A stretch of DNA of 64,000 nt. It comes from Rhynochetos jubatus (lineage: Eukaryota; Chordata; Aves; Eurypygiformes; Rhynochetidae). Every line of letters begins with the position of its first letter. The first letter of the stretch is position 1. Location of the stretch: NCBI GenBank assembly GCA_027574665.1, contig CM050657.1, forward strand, positions 12,660,404 to 12,724,403, in the 5' to 3' direction. Under the pieces are notes generated by a model. It was not told where the DNA came from and ran no database searches. It saw only the letters and a program-made list of their open reading frames with translations. A program made the position numbers and the translations under genes. Of the stretch, positions 22,522 to 36,400 are shown piece after piece.

Positions 22522-25500
22522 GTGGGTGCAGTGTTTTGCTGCTCTTGGCAGGCCTTTGCAATGCCAGCTAGCCCTGGAGCTGTGGGCTTTCTGGTTCTCC
22601 GGACGCTAACCCTAAGCATAACCCTAATTGTTAGGGTGCGCGGTTTCCGTCCCCGGCCCCTGTGGGTTCTGGCTAGGGAAGGTGGGGAGGCAGCAATGTG
22701 GGTGCAGTGTTTTGCTGCTCTTGGCAGGCCTTTGCAATGCCAGCTAGCCCTGGAGCTGTGGGCTTTCTGGTTCTCCGGACGCTAACCCTAAGCGTAACCC
22801 TAATTGTTAGGGTGCACGGTTTCCGGCCCCGGCCCCTCTGGGTTCTGGCTAGGAAAGGTGGGGAGGCAGCAATGTGGGTGCAGTGTTTTGCTGCTCTTGG
22901 CAGGCCTTTGCAATGCCAGCTAGCCCTGGAGCTGTGGGCTTTCTGGTTCTCCGGACGCTAACCCTAAGCCTAACCCTAATTGTTAGGGTGCGTGCTTTCC
23001 GACCCCGGCCCCCCTGGGTTCTGGCTAGGGAAGGTGGGGAGGCAGCAATGTGGGTGCAGTGTTTTGCTCCTCCTGGCAGGCCTTTGCAATGCCAGCTAGC
23101 CCTGGAGCTGTGGGCTTTCTGGTTCTCCGGACGCTAACCCTAAGCGTAACCCTAATATTTGACGTGCGCGGTTTCCGTCCCGGGCCCCTGTGGATTCTGG
23201 CTAGGAAAGGTGGGGAGGCAGCAATGTGGGTGCAGTGTTTTGCTGCTCTTGGCAGGCCTTTGCAATGCCAGCTAGCCCTGGAGCTGTGGGCTTTGTGGTT
23301 CTCTGGACGCTAACCCTAAGCGTAACCCTAATATTTGACGTGCGCGGTTTCCGGCCCGGGCCCCTCTGGGTTCTGGCTAGGGCAGGTGGGGAGGCAGCAA
23401 TGTGGGTGCAGTGTTTTGCTGCTCTTGGCAGGCCTTTGCAATGCCAGCTAGCCCTGGAGCTGTGGGCTTTCTGGTTCTCCGGACGCTAACCCTAGGCGTA
23501 ACCCTAATTGTTAGGGTGCGCGGTTTCCGTCCCCGGCCCCTGTGGGTTCTGGCTAATAAAGGTGGGGAGGCAGCAATGTGGATGCAGTGTTTTGCTCCTC
23601 TTGGCAGGCCTTTGCAATGCCAGCTAGCCCTGGAGCTGTGGGCTTTCTGGTTCTCCGGACGCTAACCCTAAGCGTAACCCTAATATTTGACGTGCGCGGT
23701 TTCCGGCCCCGGCCCCTCTGGGTTCTGGCTAGGAAAGGTGGGGAGGCAGCAATGTGGGTGCAGTGTTTTGCTGCTCTTGGCAGGCCTTTGCAATGCCAGC
23801 TAGCCCTGGAGCTGTGGGCTTTCTGGTTCTCCGGACGCTAACCCTAAGCGTAACCCTAATTGTTAGGGTGCGCGGTTTCCGGCCCCGGCCCCTGTGGGTT
23901 CTGGCTAGGGAAGGTGGGGAGGCAGCAATGTGGGTGCAGTGTTTTGCTCCTCTTGGCAGGCCTTTGCAATGCCAGCTAGCCCTGGAGCTGTGGGCTTTCT
24001 GGTTCTCCGGACGCTAACCCTAAGCGTAACCCTAATTGTTAGGGTGCGCGGTTTCCGGCCCCGGCCCCTGTGGGTTCTGGCTAGGGAAGGTGGGGAGGCA
24101 GCAATGTGGGTGCAGTGTTTTGCTGCTCTTGGCAGGCCTTTGCAATGCCAGCTAGCCCTGGAGCTGTGGGCTTTCTGGTTCTCCGGACGCTAACCCTAAG
24201 CGTAACCCTAATTGTTAGGGTGCGCGGTTTCCGGCCCCGGCCCCTGTGGGTTCTGGCTAGTTAAGGTGGGGAGGCAGCAATGTGGGTGCAGTGTTTTGCT
24301 CCTCTTGGCAGGCCTTTGCAATGCCAGCTAGCCCTGGAGCTGTGGGCTTTCTGGTTCTCCGGACGCTAACCCTAAGCGTAACCCTAATATTTGACGTGCG
24401 CGGTTTCCGTCCCCGGCCCCTCTGCGTTCTGGCTAGGGAAGGTGGGGAGGCAGCAATGTGGGTGCAGTGTTTTGCTGCTCTTGGCAGGCCTTTGCAATGC
24501 CAGCTAGCCCTGGAGCTGTGGGCTTTCTGGTTCTCCGGACGCTAACCCTAAGCGTAACCCTAATTGTTAGGGTGCGCGGTTTCCGTCCCCGGCCCCTGTG
24601 GGTTCTGGCTAGGGAAGGTGGGGAGGCAGCAATGTGGGTGCAGTGTTTTGCTCCTCTTGGCAGGCCTTTGCAATGCCAGCTAGCCCTGGAGCTGTGGGCT
24701 TTCTGGTTCTCCGGACGCTAACCCTAAGCGTAACCCTAATATTTGACGTGCGCGGTTTCCGTCCCCGGCCCCTCTGCGTTCTGGCTAGGGAAGGTGGGGA
24801 GGCAGCAATGTGGGTGCAGTGTTTTGCTGCTCTTGGCAGGCCTTTGCAATGCCAGCTAGCCCTGGAGCTGTGGGCTTTCTGGTTCTCCGGACGCTAACCC
24901 TAGGCGTAACCCTAATATTTGACGTGCGCGGTTTCCGGCCCCGGCCCCTGTGGGTTCTGGCTAGGGAAGGTGGGGAGGCAGCAATGTGGGTGCAGTGTTT
25001 TGCTGCTCTTGGCAGGCCTTTGCAATGCCAGCTAGCCCTGGAGCTGTGGGCTTTCTGGTTCTCCGGACGCTAACCCTAAGCGTAACCCTAATTGTTAGGG
25101 TGCGCGGTTTCCGGCCCGGGCATATGTGGGTTCTGGCTAGGAAAGGTGGGGAGGCAGCAATGTGGGTGCAGTGTTTTGCTCCTCTTGGCAGGCCTTTGCA
25201 ATGCCAGCTAGCCCTGGAGCTGTGGGCTTTCTGGTTCTCCGGACGCTAACCCTAAGCGTAACCCTAATTGTTAGGGTGCGCGGTTTCCGGCCCCGGCCCC
25301 TCTGGGTTCTGACTAGGAAAGGTGGGGAGGCAGCAATGTGGGTGCAGTGTTTTGCTCCTCTTGGCAGGCCTTTGCAATGCCAGCTAGCCCTGGAGCTGTG
25401 GGCTTTCTGGTTCTCCGGACGCTAACCCTAAGCATAACCCTAATTGTTAGGGTGCGCGGTTTCCGGCCCGGGCCCCTCTGGGTTCTGGCTAGGGAAGGTG

Positions 25501-27977
25501 GGGAGGCAGCAATGTGGGTGCAGTGTTTTGCTGCTCTTGGCAGGCCTTTGCAATGCCAGCTAGCCCTGGAGCTGTGGGCTTTCTGGTTCTCCGGACGCTA
25601 ACCCTAAGCGTAACCCTAATATTTGACGTGCGCGGTTTCCGGCCCGGGCCCCTCTGGGTTCTGGCTAGGAAAGGTGGGGAGGCAGCAATGTGGGTGCAGT
25701 GTTTTGCTGCTCTTGGCAGGCCTTTGCAATGCCAGCTAGCCCTGGAGCTGTGGGCTTTGTGGTTCTCTGGACGCTAACCCTAAGCGTAACCCTAATATTT
25801 GACGTGCGCGGTTTCCGGCCCGGGCCCCTCTGGGTTCTGGCTAGGGCAGGTGGGGAGGCAGCAATGTGGGTGCAGTGTTTTGCTGCTCTTGGCAGGCCTT
25901 TGCAATGCCAGCTAGCCCTGGAGCTGTGGGCTTTCTGGTTCTCCGGACGCTAACCCTAGGCGTAACCCTAATTGTTAGGGTGCGCGGTTTCCGTCCCCGG
26001 CCCCTGTGGGTTCTGGCTAATAAAGGTGGGGAGGCAGCAATGTGGATGCAGTGTTTTGCTCCTCTTGGCAGGCCTTTGCAATGCCAGCTAGCCCTGGAGC
26101 TGTGGGCTTTCTGGTTCTCCGGACGCTAACCCTAAGCGTAACCCTAATATTTGACGTGCGCGGCTTCCGGCCCCGGCCCCTGTGGGTTCTGGCTAGGAAA
26201 GGTGGGGAGGCAGCAATGTGGGTGCAGTGTTTTGCTGCTCTTGGCAGGCCTTTGCAATGCCAGCTAGCCCTGGAGCTGTGGGCTTTCTGGTTCTCCGGAC
26301 GCTAACCCTAAACGTAACCCTAATTGTTAGGGTGCGCGGTTTCCGTCCCCGGCCCCCCTGGGTTCTGGCTAGGGAAGGTGGGGAGGCAGCAATGTGGGTG
26401 CAGTGTTTTGCTCCTCCTGGCAGGCCTTTGCAATGCCAGCTAGCCCTGGAGCTGTGGGCTTTCTGGTTCTCCGGACGCTAACCCTAAGCGTAACCCTAAT
26501 ATTTGACGTGCGCGGTTTCCGGCCCCGGCCCCTGTGGGTTCTGGCTAGGAAAGGTGGGGAGGCAGCAATGTGGGTGCAGTGTTTTGCTGCTCTTGGCAGG
26601 CCATTGCAATGCCAGCTAGCCCTGGAGCTGTGGGCTTTGTGGTTCTCTGGACGCTAACCCTAAGCGTAACCCTAATATTTGACGTGCGCGGTTTCCGTCC
26701 CCGGCCCCTCTGGGTTCTGGCTAGGGCAGGTGGGGAGGCAGCAATGTGGGTGCAGTGTTTTGCTGCTCTTGGCAGGCCTTTGCAATGCCAGCTAGCCCTG
26801 GAGCTGTGGGCTTTCTGGTTCTCCGGACGCTAACCCTAGGCGTAACCCTAATTGTTAGGGTGCGCGGTTTCCGTCCCCGGCCCCTGTGGGTTCTGGCTAA
26901 TAAAGGTGGGGAGGCAGCAATGTGGATGCAGTGTTTTGCTGCTCTTGGCAGGCCTTTGCAATGCCAGCTAGCCCTGGAGCTGTGGGCTTTCTGGTTCTCC
27001 GGACGCTAACCCTAAGCGTAACCCTAATTGTTAGGGTGCGCGGTTTCCGTCCCCGGCCCCTGTGGGTTCTGGCTAATAAAGGTGGGGAGGCAGCAGTGTG
27101 GGTGCAGTGTTTTGCTCCTCTTGGCAGGCCTTTGCAATGCCAGCTAGCCCTGGAGCTGTGGGCTTTCTGGTTCTCCGGACGCTAACCCTAAGCGTAACCC
27201 TAATATTTGACGTGCGCGGTTTCCGTCCCCGGCCCCTCTGCGTTCTGGCTAGGGAAGGTGGGGAGGCAGCAATGTGGGTGCAGTGTTTTGCTGCTCTTGG
27301 CAGGCCTTTGCAATGCCAGCTAGCCCTGGAGCTGTGGGCTTTCTGGTTCTCCGGACGCTAACCCTAGGCGTAACCCTAATATTTGACGTGTGCGTTTTCC
27401 GGCCCCGGCCCCTGTGGGTTCTGGCTAGGGAAGGTGGGGAGGCAGCAATGTGGGTGCAGTGTTTTGCTGCTCTTGGCAGGCCTTTGCAATGCCAGCTAGC
27501 CCTGGAGCTGTGGGCTTTCTGGTTCTCCGGACGCTAACCCTAAGCGTAACCCTAATTGTTAGGGTGCGCGGTTTCCGGCCCGGGCATATGTGGGTTCTGG
27601 CTAGGAAAGGTGGGGAGGCAGCAATGTGGGTGCAGTGTTTTGCTGCTCTTGGCAGGCCTTTGCAATGCCAGCTAGCCCTGGAGCTGTGGGCTTTCTGGTT
27701 CTCCGGACGCTAACCCTAGGCGTAACCCTAATATTTGACGTGCGCGTTTTCCGGCCCCGGCCCCTGTGGGTTCTGGCTAGGGAAGGTGGGGAGGCAGCAA
27801 TGTGGGTGCAGTGTTTTGCTCCTCTTGGCAGGCCTTTGCAATGCCAGCTAGCCCTGGAGCTGTGGGCTTTCTGGTTCTCCGGACGCTAACCCTAAGCGTA
27901 ACCCTAATTGTTAGGGTGCGCGGTTTCCGGCCCCGGCCCCTGTGGGTTCTGGCTAGGAAAGGTGGGGAGGCAGCAAT
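22522..27977 (+). repeat. Turnover zone with a partial 14-monomer period
   Basis: The start (22522-23225) resembles 13370-14073 and 19706-20409. Markers then recur at 2464 bp (14 monomers): CTTTGTGGTTCTCTGGACG monomers at 23226 and 25690, TGTGGATGCAG at 23578 and 26042, and CATATG at 25121 and 27585. The correspondence is interrupted by exchanged monomers, for example 26218-26745. One monomer (24106) has CTAGTTAAGG in place of CTAGGGAAGG. Confidence 0.7.
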
Positions 27978-30262
27978 GTGGGTGCAGTGTTTTGCTGCTC
28001 TTGGCAGGCCTTTGCAATGCCAGCTAGCCCTGGAGCTGTGGGCTTTCTGGTTCTCCGGACGCTAACCCTAAGCATAACCCTAATTAGGGTGCGCGGTTTC
28101 CGGCCCCGGCCCCTCTGGGTTCTGACTAGGAAAGGTGGGGAGGCAGCAATGTGGGTGCAGTGTTTTGCTCCTCTTGGCAGGCCTTTGCAATGCCAGCTAG
28201 CCCTGGAGCTGTGGGCTTTCTGGTTCTCCGGACGCTAACCCTAGGCGTAACCCTAATATTTGACGTGCGCGGTTTCCGTCCCCGGCCCCTGTGGGTTCTG
28301 GCTAGGGAAGGTGGGGAGGCAGCAATGTGGGTGCAGTGTTTTGCTCCTCTTGGCAGGCCTTTGCAATGCCAGCTAGCCCTGGAGCTGTGGGCTTTCTGGT
28401 TCTCCGGACGCTAACCCTAAGCATAACCCTAATTGTTAGGGTGCGCGGTTTCCGGCCCGGGCCCCTCTGGGTTCTGGCTAGGAAAGGTGGGGAGGCAGCA
28501 ATGTGGGTGCAGTGTTTTGCTGCTCTTGGCAGGCCTTTGCAATGCCAGCTAGCCCTGGAGCTGTGGGCTTTGTGGTTCTCCGGACGCTAACCCTAAGCAT
28601 AACCCTAATTGTTAGGGTGCGCGGTTTCCGTCCCCGGCCCCTGTGGGTTCTGGCTAGGGAAGGTGGGGAGGCAGCAATGTGGGTGCAGTGTTTTGCTGCT
28701 CTTGGCAGGCCTTTGCAATGCCAGCTAGCCCTGGAGCTGTGGGCTTTCTGGTTCTCTGGACGCTAACCCTAAGCGTAACCCTAATTGTTAGGGTGCACGG
28801 TTTCCGGCCCGGGCCCCTCTGGGTTCTGGCTAGGGAAGGTGGGGAGGCAGCAATGTGGGTGCAGTGTTTTGCTGCTCTTGGCAGGCCTTTGCAATGCCAG
28901 CTAGCCCTGGAGCTGTGGGCTTTGTGGTTCTCCGGACGCTAACCCTAAGCGTAACCCTAATTGTAAGGGTGCGTGCTTTCCGACCCCGGCCCCCCTGGGT
29001 TCTGGCTAGGGAAGGTGGGGAGGCAGCAATGTGGGTGCAGTGTTTTGCTCCTCCTGGCAGGCCTTTGCAATGCCAGCTAGCCCTGGAGCTGTGGGCTTTC
29101 TGGTTCTCCGGACGCTAACCCTAAGCGTAACCCTAATATTTGACGTGCGCGGTTTCCGGCCCGGGCCGCTGTGGGTTCTGGCTAGGAAAGGTGGGGAGGC
29201 AGCAATGTGGGTGCAGTGTTTTGCTGCTCTTGGCAGGCCTTTGCAATGCCAGCTAGCCCTGGAGCTGTGGGCTTTGTGGTTCTCTGGACGCTAACCCTAA
29301 GCGTAACCCTAATATTTGACGTGCGCGGTTTCCGGCCCGGGCCCCTCTGGGTTCTGGCTAGGGCAGGTGGGGAGGCAGCAATGTGGGTGCAGTGTTTTGC
29401 TGCTCTTGGCAGGCCTTTGCAATGCCAGCTAGCCCTGGAGCTGTGGGCTTTCTGGTTCTCCGGACGCTAACCCTAGGCGTAACCCTAATATTTAACGTGC
29501 GTGGTTTCCGTCCCCGGCCCCTCTGTGTTCTGGCTAGGGAAGGTGGGGAGGCAGCAATGTGGGTGCAGTGTTTTGCTCCTCTTGGCAGGCCTTTGCAATG
29601 CCAGCTAGCCCTGGAGCTGTGGGCTTTCTGGTTCTCCGGACGCTAACCCTAAGCGTAACCCTAATTGTTAGGGTGCGCGGTTTCCGGCCCCGGCCCCTGT
29701 GGGTTCTGGCTAGGGAAGGTGGGGAGGCAGCAATGTGGGTGCAGTGTTTTGCTCCTCTTGGCAGGCCTTTGCAATGCCAGCTAGCCCTGGAGCTGTGGGC
29801 TTTCTGGTTCTCCGGACGCTAACCCTAAGCGTAACCCTAATATTTGACGTGCGCGGTTTCCGTCCCCGGCCCCTCTGCGTTCTGGCTAGGGAAGGTGGGG
29901 AGGCAGCAATGTGGGTGCAGTGTTTTGCTGCTCTTGGCAGGCCTTTGCAATGCCAGCTAGCCCTGGAGCTGTGGGCTTTCTGGTTCTCCGGACGCTAACC
30001 CTAGGCGTAACCCTAATATTTGACGTGCGCGTTTTCCGGCCCCGGCCCCTGTGGGTTCTGGCTAGGGAAGGTGGGGAGGCAGCAATGTGGGTGCAGTGTT
30101 TTGCTGCTCTTGGCAGGCCTTTGCAATGCCAGCTAGCCCTGGAGCTGTGGGCTTTCTGGTTCTCCGGACGCTAACCCTAAGCGTAACCCTAATTGTTAGG
30201 GTGCGCGGTTTCCGGCCCCGGCCCCTGTGGGTTCTGGCTAGGAAAGGTGGGGAGGCAGCAAT
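27978..30262 (+). repeat. 13-monomer higher-order period (2285 bp)
   Basis: Begins with the 173-bp monomer and ends just before the next one. The first eight monomers run through the GTGCACGG, GCGTGCTTTCCGACC and CTCTGGACG types. The last five run from the ATTTAACGTGCGTGG type to a CTAGGAAAGG type. The next two periods repeat the first eight. Confidence 0.85.
28077..28090. repeat. 14-bp perfect telomeric palindrome in a 173-bp monomer
   Basis: Loss of the 3-bp TTG spacer fuses the two arms into ACCCTAATTAGGGT, a perfect palindrome. The same lesion occurs at 30362-30375, 33527-33540 and 36692-36705, always with AGCATAAC before it and TTCTGACTAGG after it. All four are therefore copies of one founder monomer, spaced 2285, 3165 and 3165 bp. 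Confidence 0.93.
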
Positions 30263-33200
30263 GTGGGTGCAGTGTTTTGCTGCTCTTGGCAGGCCTTTGC
30301 AATGCCAGCTAGCCCTGGAGCTGTGGGCTTTCTGGTTCTCCGGACGCTAACCCTAAGCATAACCCTAATTAGGGTGCGCGGTTTCCGGCCCCGGCCCCTC
30401 TGGGTTCTGACTAGGAAAGGTGGGGAGGCAGCAATGTGGGTGCAGTGTTTTGCTCCTCTTGGCAGGCCTTTGCAATGCCAGCTAGCCCTGGAGCTGTGGG
30501 CTTTCTGGTTCTCCGGACGCTAACCCTAGGCGTAACCCTAATATTTGACGTGCGCGGTTTCCGTCCCCGGCCCCTGTGGGTTCTGGCTAGGGAAGGTGGG
30601 GAGGCAGCAATGTGGGTGCAGTGTTTTGCTCCTCTTGGCAGGCCTTTGCAATGCCAGCTAGCCCTGGAGCTGTGGGCTTTCTGGTTCTCCGGACGCTAAC
30701 CCTAAGCATAACCCTAATTGTTAGGGTGCGCGGTTTCCGGCCCGGGCCCCTCTGGGTTCTGGCTAGGAAAGGTGGGGAGGCAGCAATGTGGGTGCAGTGT
30801 TTTGCTGCTCTTGGCAGGCCTTTGCAATGCCAGCTAGCCCTGGAGCTGTGGGCTTTCTGGTTCTCCGGACGCTAACCCTAAGCATAACCCTAATTGTTAG
30901 GGTGCGCGGTTTCCGTCCCCGGCCCCTGTGGGTTCTGGCTAGGGAAGGTGGGGAGGCAGCAATGTGGGTGCAGTGTTTTGCTGCTCTTGGCAGGCCTTTG
31001 CAATGCCAGCTAGCCCTGGAGCTGTGGGCTTTCTGGTTCTCTGGACGCTAACCCTAAGCGTAACCCTAATTGTTAGGGTGCACGGTTTCCGGCCCGGGCC
31101 CCTCTGGGTTCTGGCTAGGGAAGGTGGGGAGGCAGCAATGTGGGTGCAGTGTTTTGCTGCTCTTGGCAGGCCTTTGCAATGCCAGCTAGCCCTGGAGCTG
31201 TGGGCTTTCTGGTTCTCCGGACGCTAACCCTAAGCGTAACCCTAATTGTAAGGGTGCGTGCTTTCCGACCCCGGCCCCCCTGGGTTCTGGCTAGGGAAGG
31301 TGGGGAGGCAGCAATGTGGGTGCAGTGTTTTGCTCCTCCTGGCAGGCCTTTGCAATGCCAGCTAGCCCTGGAGCTGTGGGCTTTCTGGTTCTCCGGACGC
31401 TAACCCTAAGCGTAACCCTAATATTTGACGTGCGCGGTTTCCGGCCCCGGCCCCTGTGGGTTCTGGCTAGGAAAGGTGGGGAGGCAGCAATGTGGGTGCA
31501 GTGTTTTGCTGCTCTTGGCAGGCCTTTGCAATGCCAGCTAGCCCTGGAGCTGTGGGCTTTGTGGTTCTCTGGACGCTAACCCTAAGCGTAACCCTAATAT
31601 TTGACGTGCGCGGTTTCCGGCCCGGGCCCCTCTGGGTTCTGGCTAGGGCAGGTGGGGAGGCAGCAATGTGGGTGCAGTGTTTTGCTGCTCTTGGCAGGCC
31701 TTTGCAATGCCAGCTAGCCCTGGAGCTGTGGGCTTTCTGGTTCTCCGGACGCTAACCCTAGGCGTAACCCTAATTGTTAGGGTGCGCGGTTTCCGTCCCC
31801 GGCCCCTGTGGGTTCTGGCTAATAAAGGTGGGGAGGCAGCAATGTGGATGCAGTGTTTTGCTCCTCTTGGCAGGCCTTTGCAATGCCAGCTAGCCCTGGA
31901 GCTGTGGGCTTTCTGGTTCTCTGGACGCTAACCCTAAGCGTAACCCTAATTGTTAGGGTGCACGGTTTCCGGCCCGGGCCCCTCTGGGTTCTGGCTAGGG
32001 AAGGTGGGGAGGCAGCAATGTGGGTGCAGTGTTTTGCTGCTCTTGGCAGGCCTTTGCAATGCCAGCTAGCCCTGGAGCTGTGGGCTTTGTGGTTCTCCGG
32101 ACGCTAACCCTAAGCGTAACCCTAATTGTAAGGGTGCGTGCTTTCCGACCCCGGCCCCCCTGGGTTCTGGCTAGGGAAGGTGGGGAGGCAGCAATGTGGG
32201 TGCAGTGTTTTGCTCCTCCTGGCAGGCCTTTGCAATGCCAGCTAGCCCTGGAGCTGTGGGCTTTCTGGTTCTCCGGACGCTAACCCTAAGCGTAACCCTA
32301 ATATTTGACGTGCGCGGTTTCCGGCCCCGGCCCCTGTGGGTTCTGGCTAGGAAAGGTGGGGAGGCAGCAATGTGGGTGCAGTGTTTTGCTGCTCTTGGCA
32401 GGCCTTTGCAATGCCAGCTAGCCCTGGAGCTGTGGGCTTTGTGGTTCTCTGGACGCTAACCCTAAGCGTAACCCTAATATTTGACGTGCGCGGTTTCCGG
32501 CCCGGGCCCCTCTGGGTTCTGGCTAGGGCAGGTGGGGAGGCAGCAATGTGGGTGCAGTGTTTTGCTGCTCTTGGCAGGCCTTTGCAATGCCAGCTAGCCC
32601 TGGAGCTGTGGGCTTTCTGGTTCTCCGGACGCTAACCCTAGGCGTAACCCTAATATTTAACGTGCGTGGTTTCCGTCCCCGGCCCCTCTGTGTTCTGGCT
32701 AGGGAAGGTGGGGAGGCAGCAATGTGGGTGCAGTGTTTTGCTCCTCTTGGCAGGCCTTTGCAATGCCAGCTAGCCCTGGAGCTGTGGGCTTTCTGGTTCT
32801 CCGGACGCTAACCCTAAGCGTAACCCTAATTGTTAGGGTGCGCGGTTTCCGGCCCCGGCCCCTGTGGGTTCTGGCTAGGGAAGGTGGGGAGGCAGCAATG
32901 TGGGTGCAGTGTTTTGCTCCTCTTGGCAGGCCTTTGCAATGCCAGCTAGCCCTGGAGCTGTGGGCTTTCTGGTTCTCCGGACGCTAACCCTAAGCGTAAC
33001 CCTAATATTTGACGTGCGCGGTTTCCGTCCCCGGCCCCTCTGCGTTCTGGCTAGGGAAGGTGGGGAGGCAGCAATGTGGGTGCAGTGTTTTGCTGCTCTT
33101 GGCAGGCCTTTGCAATGCCAGCTAGCCCTGGAGCTGTGGGCTTTCTGGTTCTCCGGACGCTAACCCTAGGCGTAACCCTAATATTTGACGTGCGCGTTTT

Positions 33201-33427
33201 CCGGCCCCGGCCCCTGTGGGTTCTGGCTAGGGAAGGTGGGGAGGCAGCAATGTGGGTGCAGTGTTTTGCTGCTCTTGGCAGGCCTTTGCAATGCCAGCTA
33301 GCCCTGGAGCTGTGGGCTTTCTGGTTCTCCGGACGCTAACCCTAAGCGTAACCCTAATTGTTAGGGTGCGCGGTTTCCGGCCCCGGCCCCTGTGGGTTCT
33401 GGCTAGGAAAGGTGGGGAGGCAGCAAT
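30263..33427 (+). repeat. 18-monomer higher-order period, first (3165 bp)
   Basis: Same eight leading and five trailing monomers as 27978-30262, with five monomers (31668-32547, 880 bp) inserted between them. The insert largely repeats the preceding GTGCACGG to CTCTGGACG series. It begins with a TGTGGATGCAG-associated monomer. Monomer 31844 is a chimera of the TGTGGATGCAG type and the GTGCACGG type. Confidence 0.85.
31668..32547 (+). repeat. Five-monomer internal duplication (880 bp)
   Basis: The monomers at 31844, 32020, 32196 and 32372 repeat the series at 30964, 31140, 31316 and 31492, including ATTGTAAGGGTGCGTGC and CTCCTCCTGG. The monomer at 31668 links the two copies. It explains why this period has 18 monomers instead of 13. 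Confidence 0.8.
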
Positions 33428-36400
33428 GTGGGTGCAGTGTTTTGCTGCTCTTGGCAGGCCTTTGCAATGCCAGCTAGCCCTGGAGCTGTGGGCTTTCTGG
33501 TTCTCCGGACGCTAACCCTAAGCATAACCCTAATTAGGGTGCGCGGTTTCCGGCCCCGGCCCCTCTGGGTTCTGACTAGGAAAGGTGGGGAGGCAGCAAT
33601 GTGGGTGCAGTGTTTTGCTCCTCTTGGCAGGCCTTTGCAATGCCAGCTAGCCCTGGAGCTGTGGGCTTTCTGGTTCTCCGGACGCTAACCCTAGGCGTAA
33701 CCCTAATATTTGACGTGCGCGGTTTCCGTCCCCGGCCCCTGTGGGTTCTGGCTAGGGAAGGTGGGGAGGCAGCAATGTGGGTGCAGTGTTTTGCTCCTCT
33801 TGGCAGGCCTTTGCAATGCCAGCTAGCCCTGGAGCTGTGGGCTTTCTGGTTCTCCGGACGCTAACCCTAAGCATAACCCTAATTGTTAGGGTGCGCGGTT
33901 TCCGGCCCGGGCCCCTCTGGGTTCTGGCTAGGAAAGGTGGGGAGGCAGCAATGTGGGTGCAGTGTTTTGCTGCTCTTGGCAGGCCTTTGCAATGCCAGCT
34001 AGCCCTGGAGCTGTGGGCTTTCTGGTTCTCCGGACGCTAACCCTAAGCATAACCCTAATTGTTAGGGTGCGCGGTTTCCGTCCCCGGCCCCTGTGGGTTC
34101 TGGCTAGGGAAGGTGGGGAGGCAGCAATGTGGGTGCAGTGTTTTGCTGCTCTTGGCAGGCCTTTGCAATGCCAGCTAGCCCTGGAGCTGTGGGCTTTCTG
34201 GTTCTCTGGACGCTAACCCTAAGCGTAACCCTAATTGTTAGGGTGCACGGTTTCCGGCCCGGGCCCCTCTGGGTTCTGGCTAGGGAAGGTGGGGAGGCAG
34301 CAATGTGGGTGCAGTGTTTTGCTGCTCTTGGCAGGCCTTTGCAATGCCAGCTAGCCCTGGAGCTGTGGGCTTTCTGGTTCTCCGGACGCTAACCCTAAGC
34401 GTAACCCTAATTGTAAGGGTGCGTGCTTTCCGACCCCGGCCCCCCTGGGTTCTGGCTAGGGAAGGTGGGAAGGCAGCAATGTGGGTGCAGCATTTTGCTC
34501 CTCCTGGCAGGCCTTTGCAATGCCAGCTAGCCCTGGAGCTGTGGGCTTTCTGGTTCTCCGGACGCTAACCCTAAGCGTAACCCTAATATTTGACGTGCGC
34601 GGTTTCCGGCCCCGGCCCCTGTGGGTTCTGGCTAGGAAAGGTGGGGAGGCAGCAATGTGGGTGCAGTGTTTTGCTGCTCTTGGCAGGCCTTTGCAATGCC
34701 AGCTAGCCCTGGAGCTGTGGGCTTTGTGGTTCTCTGGACGCTAACCCTAAGCGTAACCCTAATATTTGACGTGCGCGGTTTCCGGCCCGGGCCCCTCTGG
34801 GTTCTGGCTAGGGCAGGTGGGGAGGCAGCAATGTGGGTGCAGTGTTTTGCTGCTCTTGGCAGGCCTTTGCAATGCCAGCTAGCCCTGGAGCTGTGGGCTT
34901 TCTGGTTCTCCGGACGCTAACCCTAGGCGTAACCCTAATTGTTAGGGTGCGCGGTTTCCGTCCCCGGCCCCTGTGGGTTCTGGCTAATAAAGGTGGGGAG
35001 GCAGCAATGTGGATGCAGTGTTTTGCTCCTCTTGGCAGGCCTTTGCAATGCCAGCTAGCCCTGGAGCTGTGGGCTTTCTGGTTCTCCGGACGCTAACCCT
35101 AAGCGTAACCCTAATATTTGACGTGCGCGGCTTCCGGCCCCGGCCCCTGTGGGTTCTGGCTAGGAAAGGTGGGGAGGCAGCAATGTGGGTGCAGTGTTTT
35201 GCTGCTCTTGGCAGGCCTTTGCAATGCCAGCTAGCCCTGGAGCTGTGGGCTTTCTGGTTCTCCGGACGCTAACCCTAAACGTAACCCTAATTGTTAGGGT
35301 GCGCGGTTTCCGTCCCCGGCCCCTCTGCGTTCTGGCTAGGGAAGGTGGGGAGGCAGCAATGTGGGTGCAGTGTTTTGCTGCTCTTGGCAGGCCTTTGCAA
35401 TGCCAGCTAGCCCTGGAGCTGTGGGCTTTCTGGTTCTCCGGACGCTAACCCTAGGCGTAACCCTAATATTTAACGTGCGTGGTTTCCGTCCCCGGCCCCT
35501 CTGTGTTCTGGCTAGGGAAGGTGGGGAGGCAGCAATGTGGGTGCAGTGTTTTGCTCCTCTTGGCAGGCCTTTGCAATGCCAGCTAGCCCTGGAGCTGTGG
35601 GCTTTCTGGTTCTCCGGACGCTAACCCTAAGCGTAACCCTAATTGTTAGGGTGCGCGGTTTCCGGCCCCGGCCCCTGTGGGTTCTGGCTAGGGAAGGTGG
35701 GGAGGCAGCAATGTGGGTGCAGTGTTTTGCTCCTCTTGGCAGGCCTTTGCAATGCCAGCTAGCCCTGGAGCTGTGGGCTTTCTGGTTCTCCGGACGCTAA
35801 CCCTAAGCGTAACCCTAATATTTGACGTGCGCGGTTTCCGTCCCCGGCCCCTCTGCGTTCTGGCTAGGGAAGGTGGGGAGGCAGCAATGTGGGTGCAGTG
35901 TTTTGCTGCTCTTGGCAGGCCTTTGCAATGCCAGCTAGCCCTGGAGCTGTGGGCTTTCTGGTTCTCCGGACGCTAACCCTAGGCGTAACCCTAATATTTG
36001 ACGTGCGCGTTTTCCGGCCCCGGCCCCTGTGGGTTCTGGCTAGGGAAGGTGGGGAGGCAGCAATGTGGGTGCAGTGTTTTGCTGCTCTTGGCAGGCCTTT
36101 GCAATGCCAGCTAGCCCTGGAGCTGTGGGCTTTCTGGTTCTCCGGACGCTAACCCTAAGCGTAACCCTAATTGTTAGGGTGCGCGGTTTCCGGCCCGGGC
36201 ATATGTGGGTTCTGGCTAGGAAAGGTGGGGAGGCAGCAATGTGGGTGCAGTGTTTTGCTGCTCTTGGCAGGCCTTTGCAATGCCAGCTAGCCCTGGAGCT
36301 GTGGGCTTTCTGGTTCTCCGGACGCTAACCCTAGGCGTAACCCTAATATTTGACGTGCGCGTTTTCCGGCCCCGGCCCCTGTGGGTTCTGGCTAGGGAAG